Source: Cellvibrionales bacterium UBA2034
GTDB lineage: Bacteria > Pseudomonadota > Gammaproteobacteria > Pseudomonadales > UBA7239
DNA length: 8,511 nt
NCBI GenBank assembly: GCA_002333095.1
Contig: DDBK01000063.1
Span: 18,343-26,853 of the forward strand
Direction of reading: 5' to 3'
Position 1 is the stretch's first letter. Each line of letters opens with the position of its first letter. A model generated the notes under the pieces. It was given only the letters and a program-made list of their open reading frames with translations. It ran no database searches and was not told the origin of the DNA. The translations under genes were made by a program, and so were the position numbers. Positions 1-6,032 of this stretch are shown here, piece after piece.

Positions 1-666
1 CCGCACTACGCTGTAGTAAAAGACAATGCTGCTGTCTATAAACTCTTTGATTCCTTTGAAAACAACTATTTCCGGAAAAACGGATTCTGGTTAAACGGGC
101 CGGGCAGCACATACACCACTGTGAAAAATGCCGCAGGTGAATCTACATTCGACGATTTACGGGCACTGCTGGATTATATTTATCGCAATAACCTCAATAT
201 ACGTTTTGTCATATCCCCGCTGCACGTTCGCATGCTGCTTGGCATGGATGGCATTGGACTATGGCCCGCGTTTTCCGACTGGAAACGGCAGCTGGTAATG
301 GTGAATGAGCAAGTAGCCCATCAATATGGCCAAGCTGCAAAACCCATATGGGATTTTGCCGTCGTCAATGACCTGACGACTGAATGGCTACCGGAAGATC
401 CTCGCTTGCCAGCGCCTAAAAACGGCATGCAATGGTTCTGGGACCCTGCGCATCCCAAACCGGCATTGGGTGATCTGGTGCAGGAGCGTGTTTTTATCAG
501 CTTTAACGAAGACATTGGAAAAATACTGCGGCCCGATACCATAGACAGTCATGTGCAACAGCAGACAGTGGCACTGCATGACTATATGAAAAATGATCCT
601 GCAACCGTGAACGCTATACAGAAAAGGCTTGAGTCACTGAACACCTGGCATTGGGTCAAACATTAA
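1..666 (+). CDS. Partial hypothetical protein, C-terminal part, possible SGNH/GDSL-like fold
   Basis: The frame is open from the first base to the TAA at 664-666, giving 221 visible residues with the N-terminus outside the window. A GTG at 121 could be read as a start, but the open frame before it looks like the same protein, so I treat the gene as 5'-truncated. Near the C-terminus there is W-F-W-D-P-A-H (Asp codon 442-444, His codon 451-453), followed by P-A-L-G-D-L-V. This resembles the DxxH block that supplies Asp and His in SGNH/GDSL hydrolases. An earlier stretch, V-I-S-P-L-H-V-R, then G-L-W and W-K-R (about 208-285), looks like a conserved block of poorly characterised proteins that I recall near cell-surface or O-acylation genes. 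No membrane segment is visible in this part. The catalytic Ser/Gly blocks would lie upstream, so the hydrolase assignment is tentative. The gene converges on mutL. Confidence 0.6.
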   Translation, partial: PHYAVVKDNAAVYKLFDSFENNYFRKNGFWLNGPGSTYTTVKNAAGESTFDDLRALLDYIYRNNLNIRFVISPLHVRMLLGMDGIGLWPAFSDWKRQLVMVNEQVAHQYGQAAKPIWDFAVVNDLTTEWLPEDPRLPAPKNGMQWFWDPAHPKPALGDLVQERVFISFNEDIGKILRPDTIDSHVQQQTVALHDYMKNDPATVNAIQKRLESLNTWHWVKH

Positions 667-702
667 ACTGAGTCAAACAATAAATTGAGTCAAACAATAA
701 AA
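652..702. repeat. Three tandem 17-bp units across the stop codon of the left-edge gene
   Basis: Units lie at 652-668, 669-685 and 686-702. The second and third share 16 consecutive bases (tgagtcaaacaataaa) and differ only in the last base. The first differs from the second at three positions. The first unit encodes the last four residues (W-V-K-H) and the TAA stop. The next two repeat the same stop region in non-coding DNA. The array fills most of the gap before mutL ends at 712. The likely origin is slippage or small duplication; no function can be shown. Confidence 0.85.
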
Positions 703-711
703 CCTGGCTGA

Positions 712-2508
712 TCAGCTGCCGCGCATAAACCATTTATCAATTTCTGCAAGGCTCACCTGAATCCAGGTGGGTCGGCCATGATTACACTGACCACTTCTCT
801 CGGTGATTTCCATATCACGCAATAATGCATTCATTTCCGGAACGGTCAGCTTGCGATTGGCCCGAATGGAACCATGGCACGCCATCGTCGACAGCACTGC
901 GTTTACTGATTCACGGATCCGTGCTGATGAACCGTGCTGCGACAAATCAGACAATACATCACGCAACAATTGCTCGCTGTTGCCATTGGCCAGCAGTACA
1001 GGGACTTGCCTGATGAGCAAGGATTCTGGTCCAGCCCTGTCTACCAACAAACCTAACTGTTCAAACAAGGCGCGATGTTCTTCCGCACAATCCGCTTCAC
1101 GTTCACTCACTGCCACCGATTGTGGAACCAGCAACGGCTGGCGCGCCATGCTGTTATTGTCGTGCGCCGTTTTGAGTCTTTCATAGGTGATCCTTTCGTG
1201 CGCAGCATGCATGTCCACCAACACCAGGCCTTGCGCATTCTCGGCCAGAATATAAATGCCTTTCAGCTGCGCCAGCGCATAGCCCAACGGCGGAATGTCC
1301 GCAGTTGTTTGTATTGCATCCCCAGACAGCATTGCTGCACCATCAATACGAGCAGCACTAACTGAAACAGGCGCGTAATGCGTGCCGGTCTCACGGACAT
1401 TATCCGGCGAATTTTTTTCACCCAGTGTGATTGTGTTCTGGTAACTGATAATCGGCACCGCAAATGCAGGGGACACGTCCGGCATCACAGCACTCGCCTC
1501 ATCCGGCCGTAAATCCGCTAACGCCCGCGCCAATGAACGGAATACAAAATCATGCACACGCCGGGAATCCCGAAACCGCACTTCATGTTTCGTGGGGTGA
1601 ACATTCACATCGACACTGGCGGGATCAACATCCAGATACAGCACATACGCCGGATGACGGCTGTGATGCAATACATCCTGAAAGGCAAGACGGATTGCAT
1701 GCGTCACCAACTTGTCGCGAATAGCCCGGCCATTCACATAAAAATATTGCAGGTCAGACTGGCTACGTGAAAATGCCGGCTGGGCTATCCATCCATGCAA
1801 CCGCAAATCTGCGTGCGCAATATCAACAAAAAATGCCTGCTGCATAAATGCTGGACCACACAAGGTGGCTACACGACGCTCCTGCTCTGCCTGCGTATTG
1901 GCTTCGCGCAGCTGTTGGACAGTGCGCTGGTTATGTCGCCAGTGAAATGCCACATCAAATCGTGACAATGCGAGTTTTTTCAGCATCTCATCAATGCGCT
2001 GGAATTCTGTTTTTTCACTGCGAAGGAATTTTCGACGGGCGGGCGTATTGAAGAAAAGATCACGCACTTCCACTGTTGTACCGCGCTGGTGCGCCGCCGG
2101 CAAGACTTCCGCTACCATTTCCTGGCCTTCAGCCTGCGCTTGCCAACCGGCTGCACCATCTTGCGTGTTGGATGTGATTGTCAGACGTGATACCGAGGCC
2201 ATACTCGCCAACGCTTCACCACGAAAACCCAGGGTTGCTACGGATTCGAGATCATCCAGCTCATAAATCTTGCTGGTTGCATGACGACACAATGCCAGTG
2301 GCATATCTTCCTGCTCAATACCGCTGCCATCATCCCGGACGCGTATTGTCTTGACACCACCTTGCTCAATATCAATATCAATCTTGCTTGACCCGGCATC
2401 AATGCTGTTTTCAAGCAACTCTTTGACAATCGATGCAGGCCGTTCTACCACTTCACCCGCAGCAATCTGGTTTGCCAACCGTTGGCTTAATTGTTGGATG
2501 CGCGCCAC
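712..2508 (-). CDS. mutL: DNA mismatch repair protein MutL (endonuclease-type)
   Basis: This is a 598-residue MutL of normal length. It links mismatch recognition by MutS to strand excision. The N-terminal GHKL ATPase has E30 and N34 in [13 protein letters not shown]59-D-G-S-G-I64, ATSKI (77-81) and G94-F-R-G-E-A-L100. The transducer domain carries [12 protein letters not shown] near 301-312. A poorly conserved, low-complexity linker spans about 325-405. The C-terminal dimerisation domain has D432[11 protein letters not shown]443, matching the DQHA(x)2E(x)4E metal-binding endonuclease motif with Met for Gln. It also has ACHGS (543-547) and Q574-C-N-H-G-R-P580, a metal-site motif. E. coli MutL lacks this set, so the protein probably nicks DNA itself rather than through MutH. 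The start is GTG; the N-terminus aligns with known MutL, no upstream ATG is available, and the ribosome site is weak. It begins 11 nt after the amiB stop and is the last gene of the unit. Confidence 0.97.
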   Translation of the reverse strand: MARIQQLSQRLANQIAAGEVVERPASIVKELLENSIDAGSSKIDIDIEQGGVKTIRVRDDGSGIEQEDMPLALCRHATSKIYELDDLESVATLGFRGEALASMASVSRLTITSNTQDGAAGWQAQAEGQEMVAEVLPAAHQRGTTVEVRDLFFNTPARRKFLRSEKTEFQRIDEMLKKLALSRFDVAFHWRHNQRTVQQLREANTQAEQERRVATLCGPAFMQQAFFVDIAHADLRLHGWIAQPAFSRSQSDLQYFYVNGRAIRDKLVTHAIRLAFQDVLHHSRHPAYVLYLDVDPASVDVNVHPTKHEVRFRDSRRVHDFVFRSLARALADLRPDEASAVMPDVSPAFAVPIISYQNTITLGEKNSPDNVRETGTHYAPVSVSAARIDGAAMLSGDAIQTTADIPPLGYALAQLKGIYILAENAQGLVLVDMHAAHERITYERLKTAHDNNSMARQPLLVPQSVAVSEREADCAEEHRALFEQLGLLVDRAGPESLLIRQVPVLLANGNSEQLLRDVLSDLSQHGSSARIRESVNAVLSTMACHGSIRANRKLTVPEMNALLRDMEITERSGQCNHGRPTWIQVSLAEIDKWFMRGS

Positions 2509-2519
2509 AGCTACTATAC

Positions 2520-4052
2520 TCAGCGAGAGGACACAGGAATGTGGAGGGTCTGGCCAATGCGCACTTGCTGGTCTTGCATATTGTTATGCTCACGCAACGC
2601 TGCCATGCTGGTTTTATGACGCGATGCTATCCCGCTCAGCGTATCGCCTTTCTTGACAACATACTTCAGGGATTTCTCTGGCGATTTTTTTACAGGCTGT
2701 GACTTTTTGGTGGTTTTTTCCGCCACCAGTTTTTCAAGGTCATCTTTTTCATCGGCTGCTTTCCTATCAGCATTGTCATCACGGCGCACCAGCACCTCTT
2801 GGGAGCCGACATCATCAACCAATTTTTCAGAGGGGATCTCAACAGGCTCTTTGACTTTGTCCATAGTCTGGGAAACCTTTCCACCCCTTGCTGCTGCCAA
2901 CGCAGTATCCATGGGTGGCTTCGCACGAAAATGGCTATCAATGCCTGAGAAAATTCCTTTTGCCATCGTAGAACGGAATTTCGGATTGGAAAGGTTTTTT
3001 GCTTCCTGGGGATTGGTTATAAACCCCGTCTCAATCAACAACGACGGGATATCGGGATTTTTCAACACAACAAAGCCTGCTTGCTCCACAAACCCTCTAT
3101 GCATTTTAGTAAACTTTTTCATCTGGCCTATCACCTTGTCTCCCATATCAAGGCTGGTGGCCACTGTTGCGGTCATTGAAAGATCGAGCAGCACACCTTG
3201 CAGCACGGGATCCTTGTCGCCAAGGTTTACACCGCCCACCAGATCCGCATCATTCTCGCTTTGCGCCAACCAGCGCGCAGTTTCAGATGTTGCGCCACGC
3301 TGCGACAAGGCAAATACACCAGCACCCTGTGCGCTGGAATCCTTGAACGCATCAGCATGGATGGAAACAAACAGGTCTGCGCCCTTGTTTCTTGCAATCT
3401 GGGTGCGCCCACGCAAACTGACATAGTAATCACTCGACCGTGTCAGGAATGCTGAATAGCCAGGCGCGTCATTGATCAGCTTGACCAGTTCCTTTCCAAT
3501 CGCCAGTGTGACATTTTTTTCGTAAAGCCCGCCTGGGCCTTTAGCGCCAGGATCTTCGCCGCCATGTCCCGGGTCAACAGCGATGATGACATCGCGCATG
3601 CCGTTTGATGCAGGTTTCACCGCTTTGGTCTCTTGCATGCTGTTTTCATCAAACAGATCGAGCACCAGGCGATCGCCGTACTGGTTATTGGCGGGCAACA
3701 AAAAGCTTTTGGGTTTCACCGCAGTCGACAGATCAATAACCAATTTTAATTCTGTGCCATTTTTTTCCGTGGTGAAACCAGACAATGGCGTATTGGCAAG
3801 ACTGACTTTGCTGGCATCTGCATTGAATTGTGAATCTGGCAAAGTAATGACAATGCGTTGTGCCTGCCCTTTTTCACCGGGCAAACTGAGCAACTTGTGT
3901 TCGGCCGGGCCGGATAGATCAAATACCAGGCGCGTATTATCCGGCGCGCGCCACAAACGCACACTCTGTATGCTGGCAGCTTCCGCAAACATTGCCGTCG
4001 ACAGGAACACCCATGCCGACAGGCGCAGCGCCTGTCGCACAAGAAGAGCCAT
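2520..4052 (-). CDS. amiB: N-acetylmuramoyl-L-alanine amidase with AMIN and LysM domains (AmiB/AmiC type)
   Basis: This periplasmic zinc amidase cuts the bond between MurNAc and the stem peptide, a step in daughter-cell separation. I choose ATG at 4052 (510 aa) because AGGA lies 5 nt upstream. An in-frame TTG at 4073 lies inside tsaE and lacks a ribosome site. Numbered from this ATG, there is a Sec-type signal peptide of about 25 residues ending AEA, with no twin arginine. An AMIN septum or peptidoglycan-targeting domain follows (about 27-133), then Amidase_3 (about 153-375) with zinc ligands H163 (DPGHGG), E178 (LYEKN) and H232 (SIHAD), and catalytic E341 (LLIETGF). The insert near 290-311 ([20 protein letters not shown]) matches the autoinhibitory helix of amidases that need LytM-type activators. 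A charged Lys/Glu/Asp-rich linker (about 385-462) leads to one LysM domain (about 463-506). The tsaE-amiB-mutL order is typical of gammaproteobacteria. Confidence 0.95.
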   Translation of the reverse strand: MALLVRQALRLSAWVFLSTAMFAEAASIQSVRLWRAPDNTRLVFDLSGPAEHKLLSLPGEKGQAQRIVITLPDSQFNADASKVSLANTPLSGFTTEKNGTELKLVIDLSTAVKPKSFLLPANNQYGDRLVLDLFDENSMQETKAVKPASNGMRDVIIAVDPGHGGEDPGAKGPGGLYEKNVTLAIGKELVKLINDAPGYSAFLTRSSDYYVSLRGRTQIARNKGADLFVSIHADAFKDSSAQGAGVFALSQRGATSETARWLAQSENDADLVGGVNLGDKDPVLQGVLLDLSMTATVATSLDMGDKVIGQMKKFTKMHRGFVEQAGFVVLKNPDIPSLLIETGFITNPQEAKNLSNPKFRSTMAKGIFSGIDSHFRAKPPMDTALAAARGGKVSQTMDKVKEPVEIPSEKLVDDVGSQEVLVRRDDNADRKAADEKDDLEKLVAEKTTKKSQPVKKSPEKSLKYVVKKGDTLSGIASRHKTSMAALREHNNMQDQQVRIGQTLHIPVSSR

Positions 4053-4057
4053 GCGTG

Positions 4058-4061
4058 TCCT
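4058..4061 (-). promoter_or_regulatory. Ribosome binding site deciding the amiB start
   Basis: On the minus strand, AGGA lies 5 nt before the ATG at 4052-4050 and just after the tsaE TAA (4065-4063). No comparable site precedes the in-frame TTG at 4073, so the ATG is preferred. Confidence 0.7.
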
Positions 4062-4062
4062 G

Positions 4063-4524
4063 TTACGTTTCAAAAGCGATTAACCACTGCCGTGCACGAT
4101 CAGAATGTATCGTGATGGTCATGATGCGACCGCCACCCGGTTCCGGTGAGAGGTTAATGGACAAGTCTGGCAGAGGCAACAACGGATCACCCCTTTCCGG
4201 CCATTCAATCAGGCACAGATAAGCGGATGCAAAATAATCCCGGATTCCCATCAGCTCCAGCTCTTCCGGATCATTCAGTCGATAGAGATCAAAGTGGTAA
4301 ACAGCACCACAGGACAATGAATAGGGTTCGACAATAGTATACGTCGGGCTTTTGACAGCAGCCTGATGACCCAGTGCATGCAACCAGCCGCGTGACAATG
4401 TAGTTTTGCCTGCACCCAGTGTGCCGGTTAGCCAGACGACTGCGCCGGCTTCACACACCTCCGCCAGGGATGCGCCTGCACGCAAAGTCGCCTGCTCATC
4501 CTGCAGAGGAAAAACAACAGCCAT
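4063..4524 (-). CDS. tsaE: tRNA threonylcarbamoyladenosine biosynthesis ATPase TsaE
   Basis: TsaE is the small P-loop ATPase that works with TsaB and TsaD to complete the t6A modification at position 37 of ANN-decoding tRNAs. The protein is 153 residues, the usual family size. Numbered from the ATG at 4524, Walker A is G34-T-L-G-A-G-K40-T-T. It is followed by the S-P-T-Y block (59-62), H77-F-D-L-Y-R-L, a family signature, and E107-W-P-E-R-G. A TTG directly before the ATG could be read as a start, but the ATG is preferred because it overlaps the chpC stop in TGATG. No Shine-Dalgarno sequence is visible, so translation probably depends on re-initiation after chpC. AmiB follows after 10 nt. Its position behind a chemosensory operon is unusual and says nothing obvious about its biochemistry. 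Confidence 0.95.
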   Translation of the reverse strand: MAVVFPLQDEQATLRAGASLAEVCEAGAVVWLTGTLGAGKTTLSRGWLHALGHQAAVKSPTYTIVEPYSLSCGAVYHFDLYRLNDPEELELMGIRDYFASAYLCLIEWPERGDPLLPLPDLSINLSPEPGGGRIMTITIHSDRARQWLIAFET

Positions 4525-4526
4525 CA
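4522..4526 (-). promoter_or_regulatory. TGATG stop/start overlap coupling chpC to tsaE
   Basis: Read on the minus strand, the chpC stop TGA (4526-4524) shares its A with the tsaE start ATG (4524-4522). No Shine-Dalgarno sequence is visible in the preceding 20 nt. Such overlaps commonly give translational coupling. The coupling is inferred, but the overlap itself is directly visible. Confidence 0.8.
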
Positions 4527-5033
4527 ACGCGTTTTCAGATAATCGCTGTAAGCTTTTTCCAATACGCTCACATCAGGAATCAATACTGTTTCACTGCCTG
4601 CAATATTGATAGCAGCCAACTCGGCGGGGGCCAACGCTGCGCCTTCTATTTCAGCAACGTCTTGCGGCATGATGCGCATCAATCGCGGAATACCTTGCAT
4701 GACAATGGCGATAAATGGCACATCATCATTCACGCCCGTGTTGTTGATCACTGCAATACGCGGCGCGGCTGATGAGCGTGGCATTGGCTGGCCATTGAGC
4801 AACTCAAAAGATAAAAGCGGCACAGACAATTTGCGCCATTCTATATAGCCAAGAAACCAGTCTGGCGCATCTGGCGGGCAATCCGGATAGCTGTAATTCA
4901 CAATTTCAGCCACCGCCACACCGGGCAACAGCAATAATTTATCCTGCACGGGCAACAACATGCTGGGCACATCCCTGACAGGTTTGGCAGCAGCTGCCTG
5001 ATTGGATGGCGATAATGACTGGACTTCACTCAT
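4524..5033 (-). CDS. chpC: CheW-like chemosensory adaptor, ChpC type
   Basis: This is a 169-residue protein made of a short Ala/Pro/Ser-rich N-terminal segment (1-21) and one CheW-like domain (about 22-160). Visible CheW features are [11 protein letters not shown] (35-45), the W59[17 protein letters not shown] segment, and the C-terminal [10 protein letters not shown] (150-159). CheW-type adaptors connect chemoreceptors to the histidine kinase. In the P. aeruginosa Chp system ChpC is the second adaptor after PilI and follows chpB, as it does here, so the symbol rests on both domain and order. The start is ATG, 5 nt after the chpB stop, with GGA further upstream as a weak ribosome site. The stop overlaps tsaE. 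It is probably cytoplasmic, at the receptor array. A generic CheW-domain protein is the more cautious label. Confidence 0.85.
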   Translation of the reverse strand: MSEVQSLSPSNQAAAAKPVRDVPSMLLPVQDKLLLLPGVAVAEIVNYSYPDCPPDAPDWFLGYIEWRKLSVPLLSFELLNGQPMPRSSAAPRIAVINNTGVNDDVPFIAIVMQGIPRLMRIMPQDVAEIEGAALAPAELAAINIAGSETVLIPDVSVLEKAYSDYLKTR

Positions 5034-5038
5034 ACATT

Positions 5039-6022
5039 TTATCCGTGCTGTGTTGTCGTTTTGTAAATCGGTTCCGGCGGTATTTTATTGTGGCCTGCCG
5101 CCCAGGACGTCAGTCGCGCAGCCAGCGCTGCAGGATTGCCGGAAAAGTCAGGCTTGCCTACTGCGCGTTCAGTGGCTTCCGGCATGGCCCAGTTCACACA
5201 GCTTTCGTGACTCTGGGTCCAGACCTGACCGCCGCAACGCCGCATCAGTCGACTGGCCGCTGCAGCATCATCGCACATACCGCTGAATACTATCACGCCA
5301 CCATTCCGGCCAAAATGCACAGCCGTGGATGCCACTATCTGATCCAGGTTGGGCTTGTACTGGCCCACCCAGGGGGTATTCCGTACATTGAAACTGCCGT
5401 CGCGGGTGACACCCGTCACATTCTCGGGCGAAATGACCGCAACGCTGTTTTCACGCAGTAGATCACCATGCCTGGGCGCATACGCTTCATAGCGACTGTT
5501 GCGCCCCATCACCTGCGTCAACAACCCCTGAAAATCACGCTCAATATGGTTGGCATAGATAAAGGCAATCCCCAGATCCGCCGGGACAGCATCAAGAAAC
5601 TGTTTCACTGCATCAGGCCCGCCGATAGAACCGGCCAGCACCCAGACGCTGCGTGGCAAGCGAGGCGAGCCGCGTTGAGTGCGATTGATCACACCCGTCA
5701 ACCCGCGCAATTTTTCACCCAGCCGACGCTGCCAATTGGCAAACTCCGGACTCACGTGGTTTGGAATTTGTCCTTCGCACAGGATCAATGGCAGCTGGAT
5801 GGCATCGAGCAGCTCGTCCAGTAATTCAGGGTGCGTAGCCTCCAACACTTCGATGTCCAGATTGACGACCCAGGCATCAACACCTGCATCAGCAATCCTC
5901 CCGCTCGCCCGCGAAAACTCCAGTGCCACACCCATTTCCTGCCCGGCAGCCGTAATGACGCCACGCAGGGTAGACACCTGGGCGGGATCATCAACAATCA
6001 CCCCGATACGCAGGGCGCTCAT
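5039..6022 (-). CDS. chpB: CheB-like protein-glutamate methylesterase, ChpB type
   Basis: This is a 327-residue protein with a C-terminal CheB methylesterase domain (about 124-310). It carries the expected triad: S132 in A-G-S-I-G-G-P, H159 in A-N-H-I-E-R-D-F, and D252 in S-G-M-C-D-D-A. Such enzymes remove methyl groups from receptor glutamates to drive adaptation. In the Chp system the likely receptor is PilJ, with PilK as the opposing methyltransferase; neither is in the window. The N-terminal region (1-110) looks like a degenerate receiver. D11, D12 and D56 (V-V-N-L-D-I-E) sit where receiver acidic residues would, but the conserved Thr/Ser and Lys blocks are not evident. Control by phosphorylation is therefore doubtful. 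The ATG at 6022 has GAGGT 5 nt upstream, overlapping the chpA stop. ChpC follows after 5 nt. The family assignment is firm; the ChpB subtype rests on order and the odd N-terminus. Confidence 0.92.
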   Translation of the reverse strand: MSALRIGVIVDDPAQVSTLRGVITAAGQEMGVALEFSRASGRIADAGVDAWVVNLDIEVLEATHPELLDELLDAIQLPLILCEGQIPNHVSPEFANWQRRLGEKLRGLTGVINRTQRGSPRLPRSVWVLAGSIGGPDAVKQFLDAVPADLGIAFIYANHIERDFQGLLTQVMGRNSRYEAYAPRHGDLLRENSVAVISPENVTGVTRDGSFNVRNTPWVGQYKPNLDQIVASTAVHFGRNGGVIVFSGMCDDAAAASRLMRRCGGQVWTQSHESCVNWAMPEATERAVGKPDFSGNPAALAARLTSWAAGHNKIPPEPIYKTTTQHG

Positions 6023-6027
6023 CCGTT

Positions 6028-6032
6028 ACCTC
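6028..6032 (-). promoter_or_regulatory. Shine-Dalgarno of chpB overlapping the chpA stop codon
   Basis: Minus-strand GAGGT lies 5 nt before the chpB ATG and shares its first two bases with the chpA TGA (6033-6031). A ribosome terminating on chpA would sit on the chpB initiation site, which suggests coupled synthesis of kinase and methylesterase. Confidence 0.75.

Noticed and set aside
121..666. GTG at 121 as the start of the left-edge gene
   Set aside because: The frame is open to base 1 with no stop and a plausible protein sequence, and no ribosome site precedes the GTG, so truncation by the window edge is the simpler reading.
707..716. 10-bp perfect palindrome gctgatcagc at the mutL 3' end, considered as a terminator
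   Set aside because: With a minimal loop it forms only about three base pairs, and wobble extension is weak. The T-rich stretch on the mutL strand is interrupted, so it does not meet the usual stem plus U-tract pattern.
2509..2519. Possible promoter in the AT-rich spacer between amiB and mutL
   Set aside because: The spacer is only 11 nt and I see no paired -35/-10 elements in it.
2653..3426. 257-codon open frame on the plus strand
   Set aside because: It lies wholly antisense to the conserved Amidase_3 and linker region of amiB, has Ser/Thr/Phe-rich composition typical of a shadow frame, and shows no recognisable domain.
4050..4073. TTG start for amiB giving seven extra residues
   Set aside because: It starts inside tsaE without a ribosome site, whereas the ATG at 4052 has AGGA at 5 nt and gives a more typical signal peptide.
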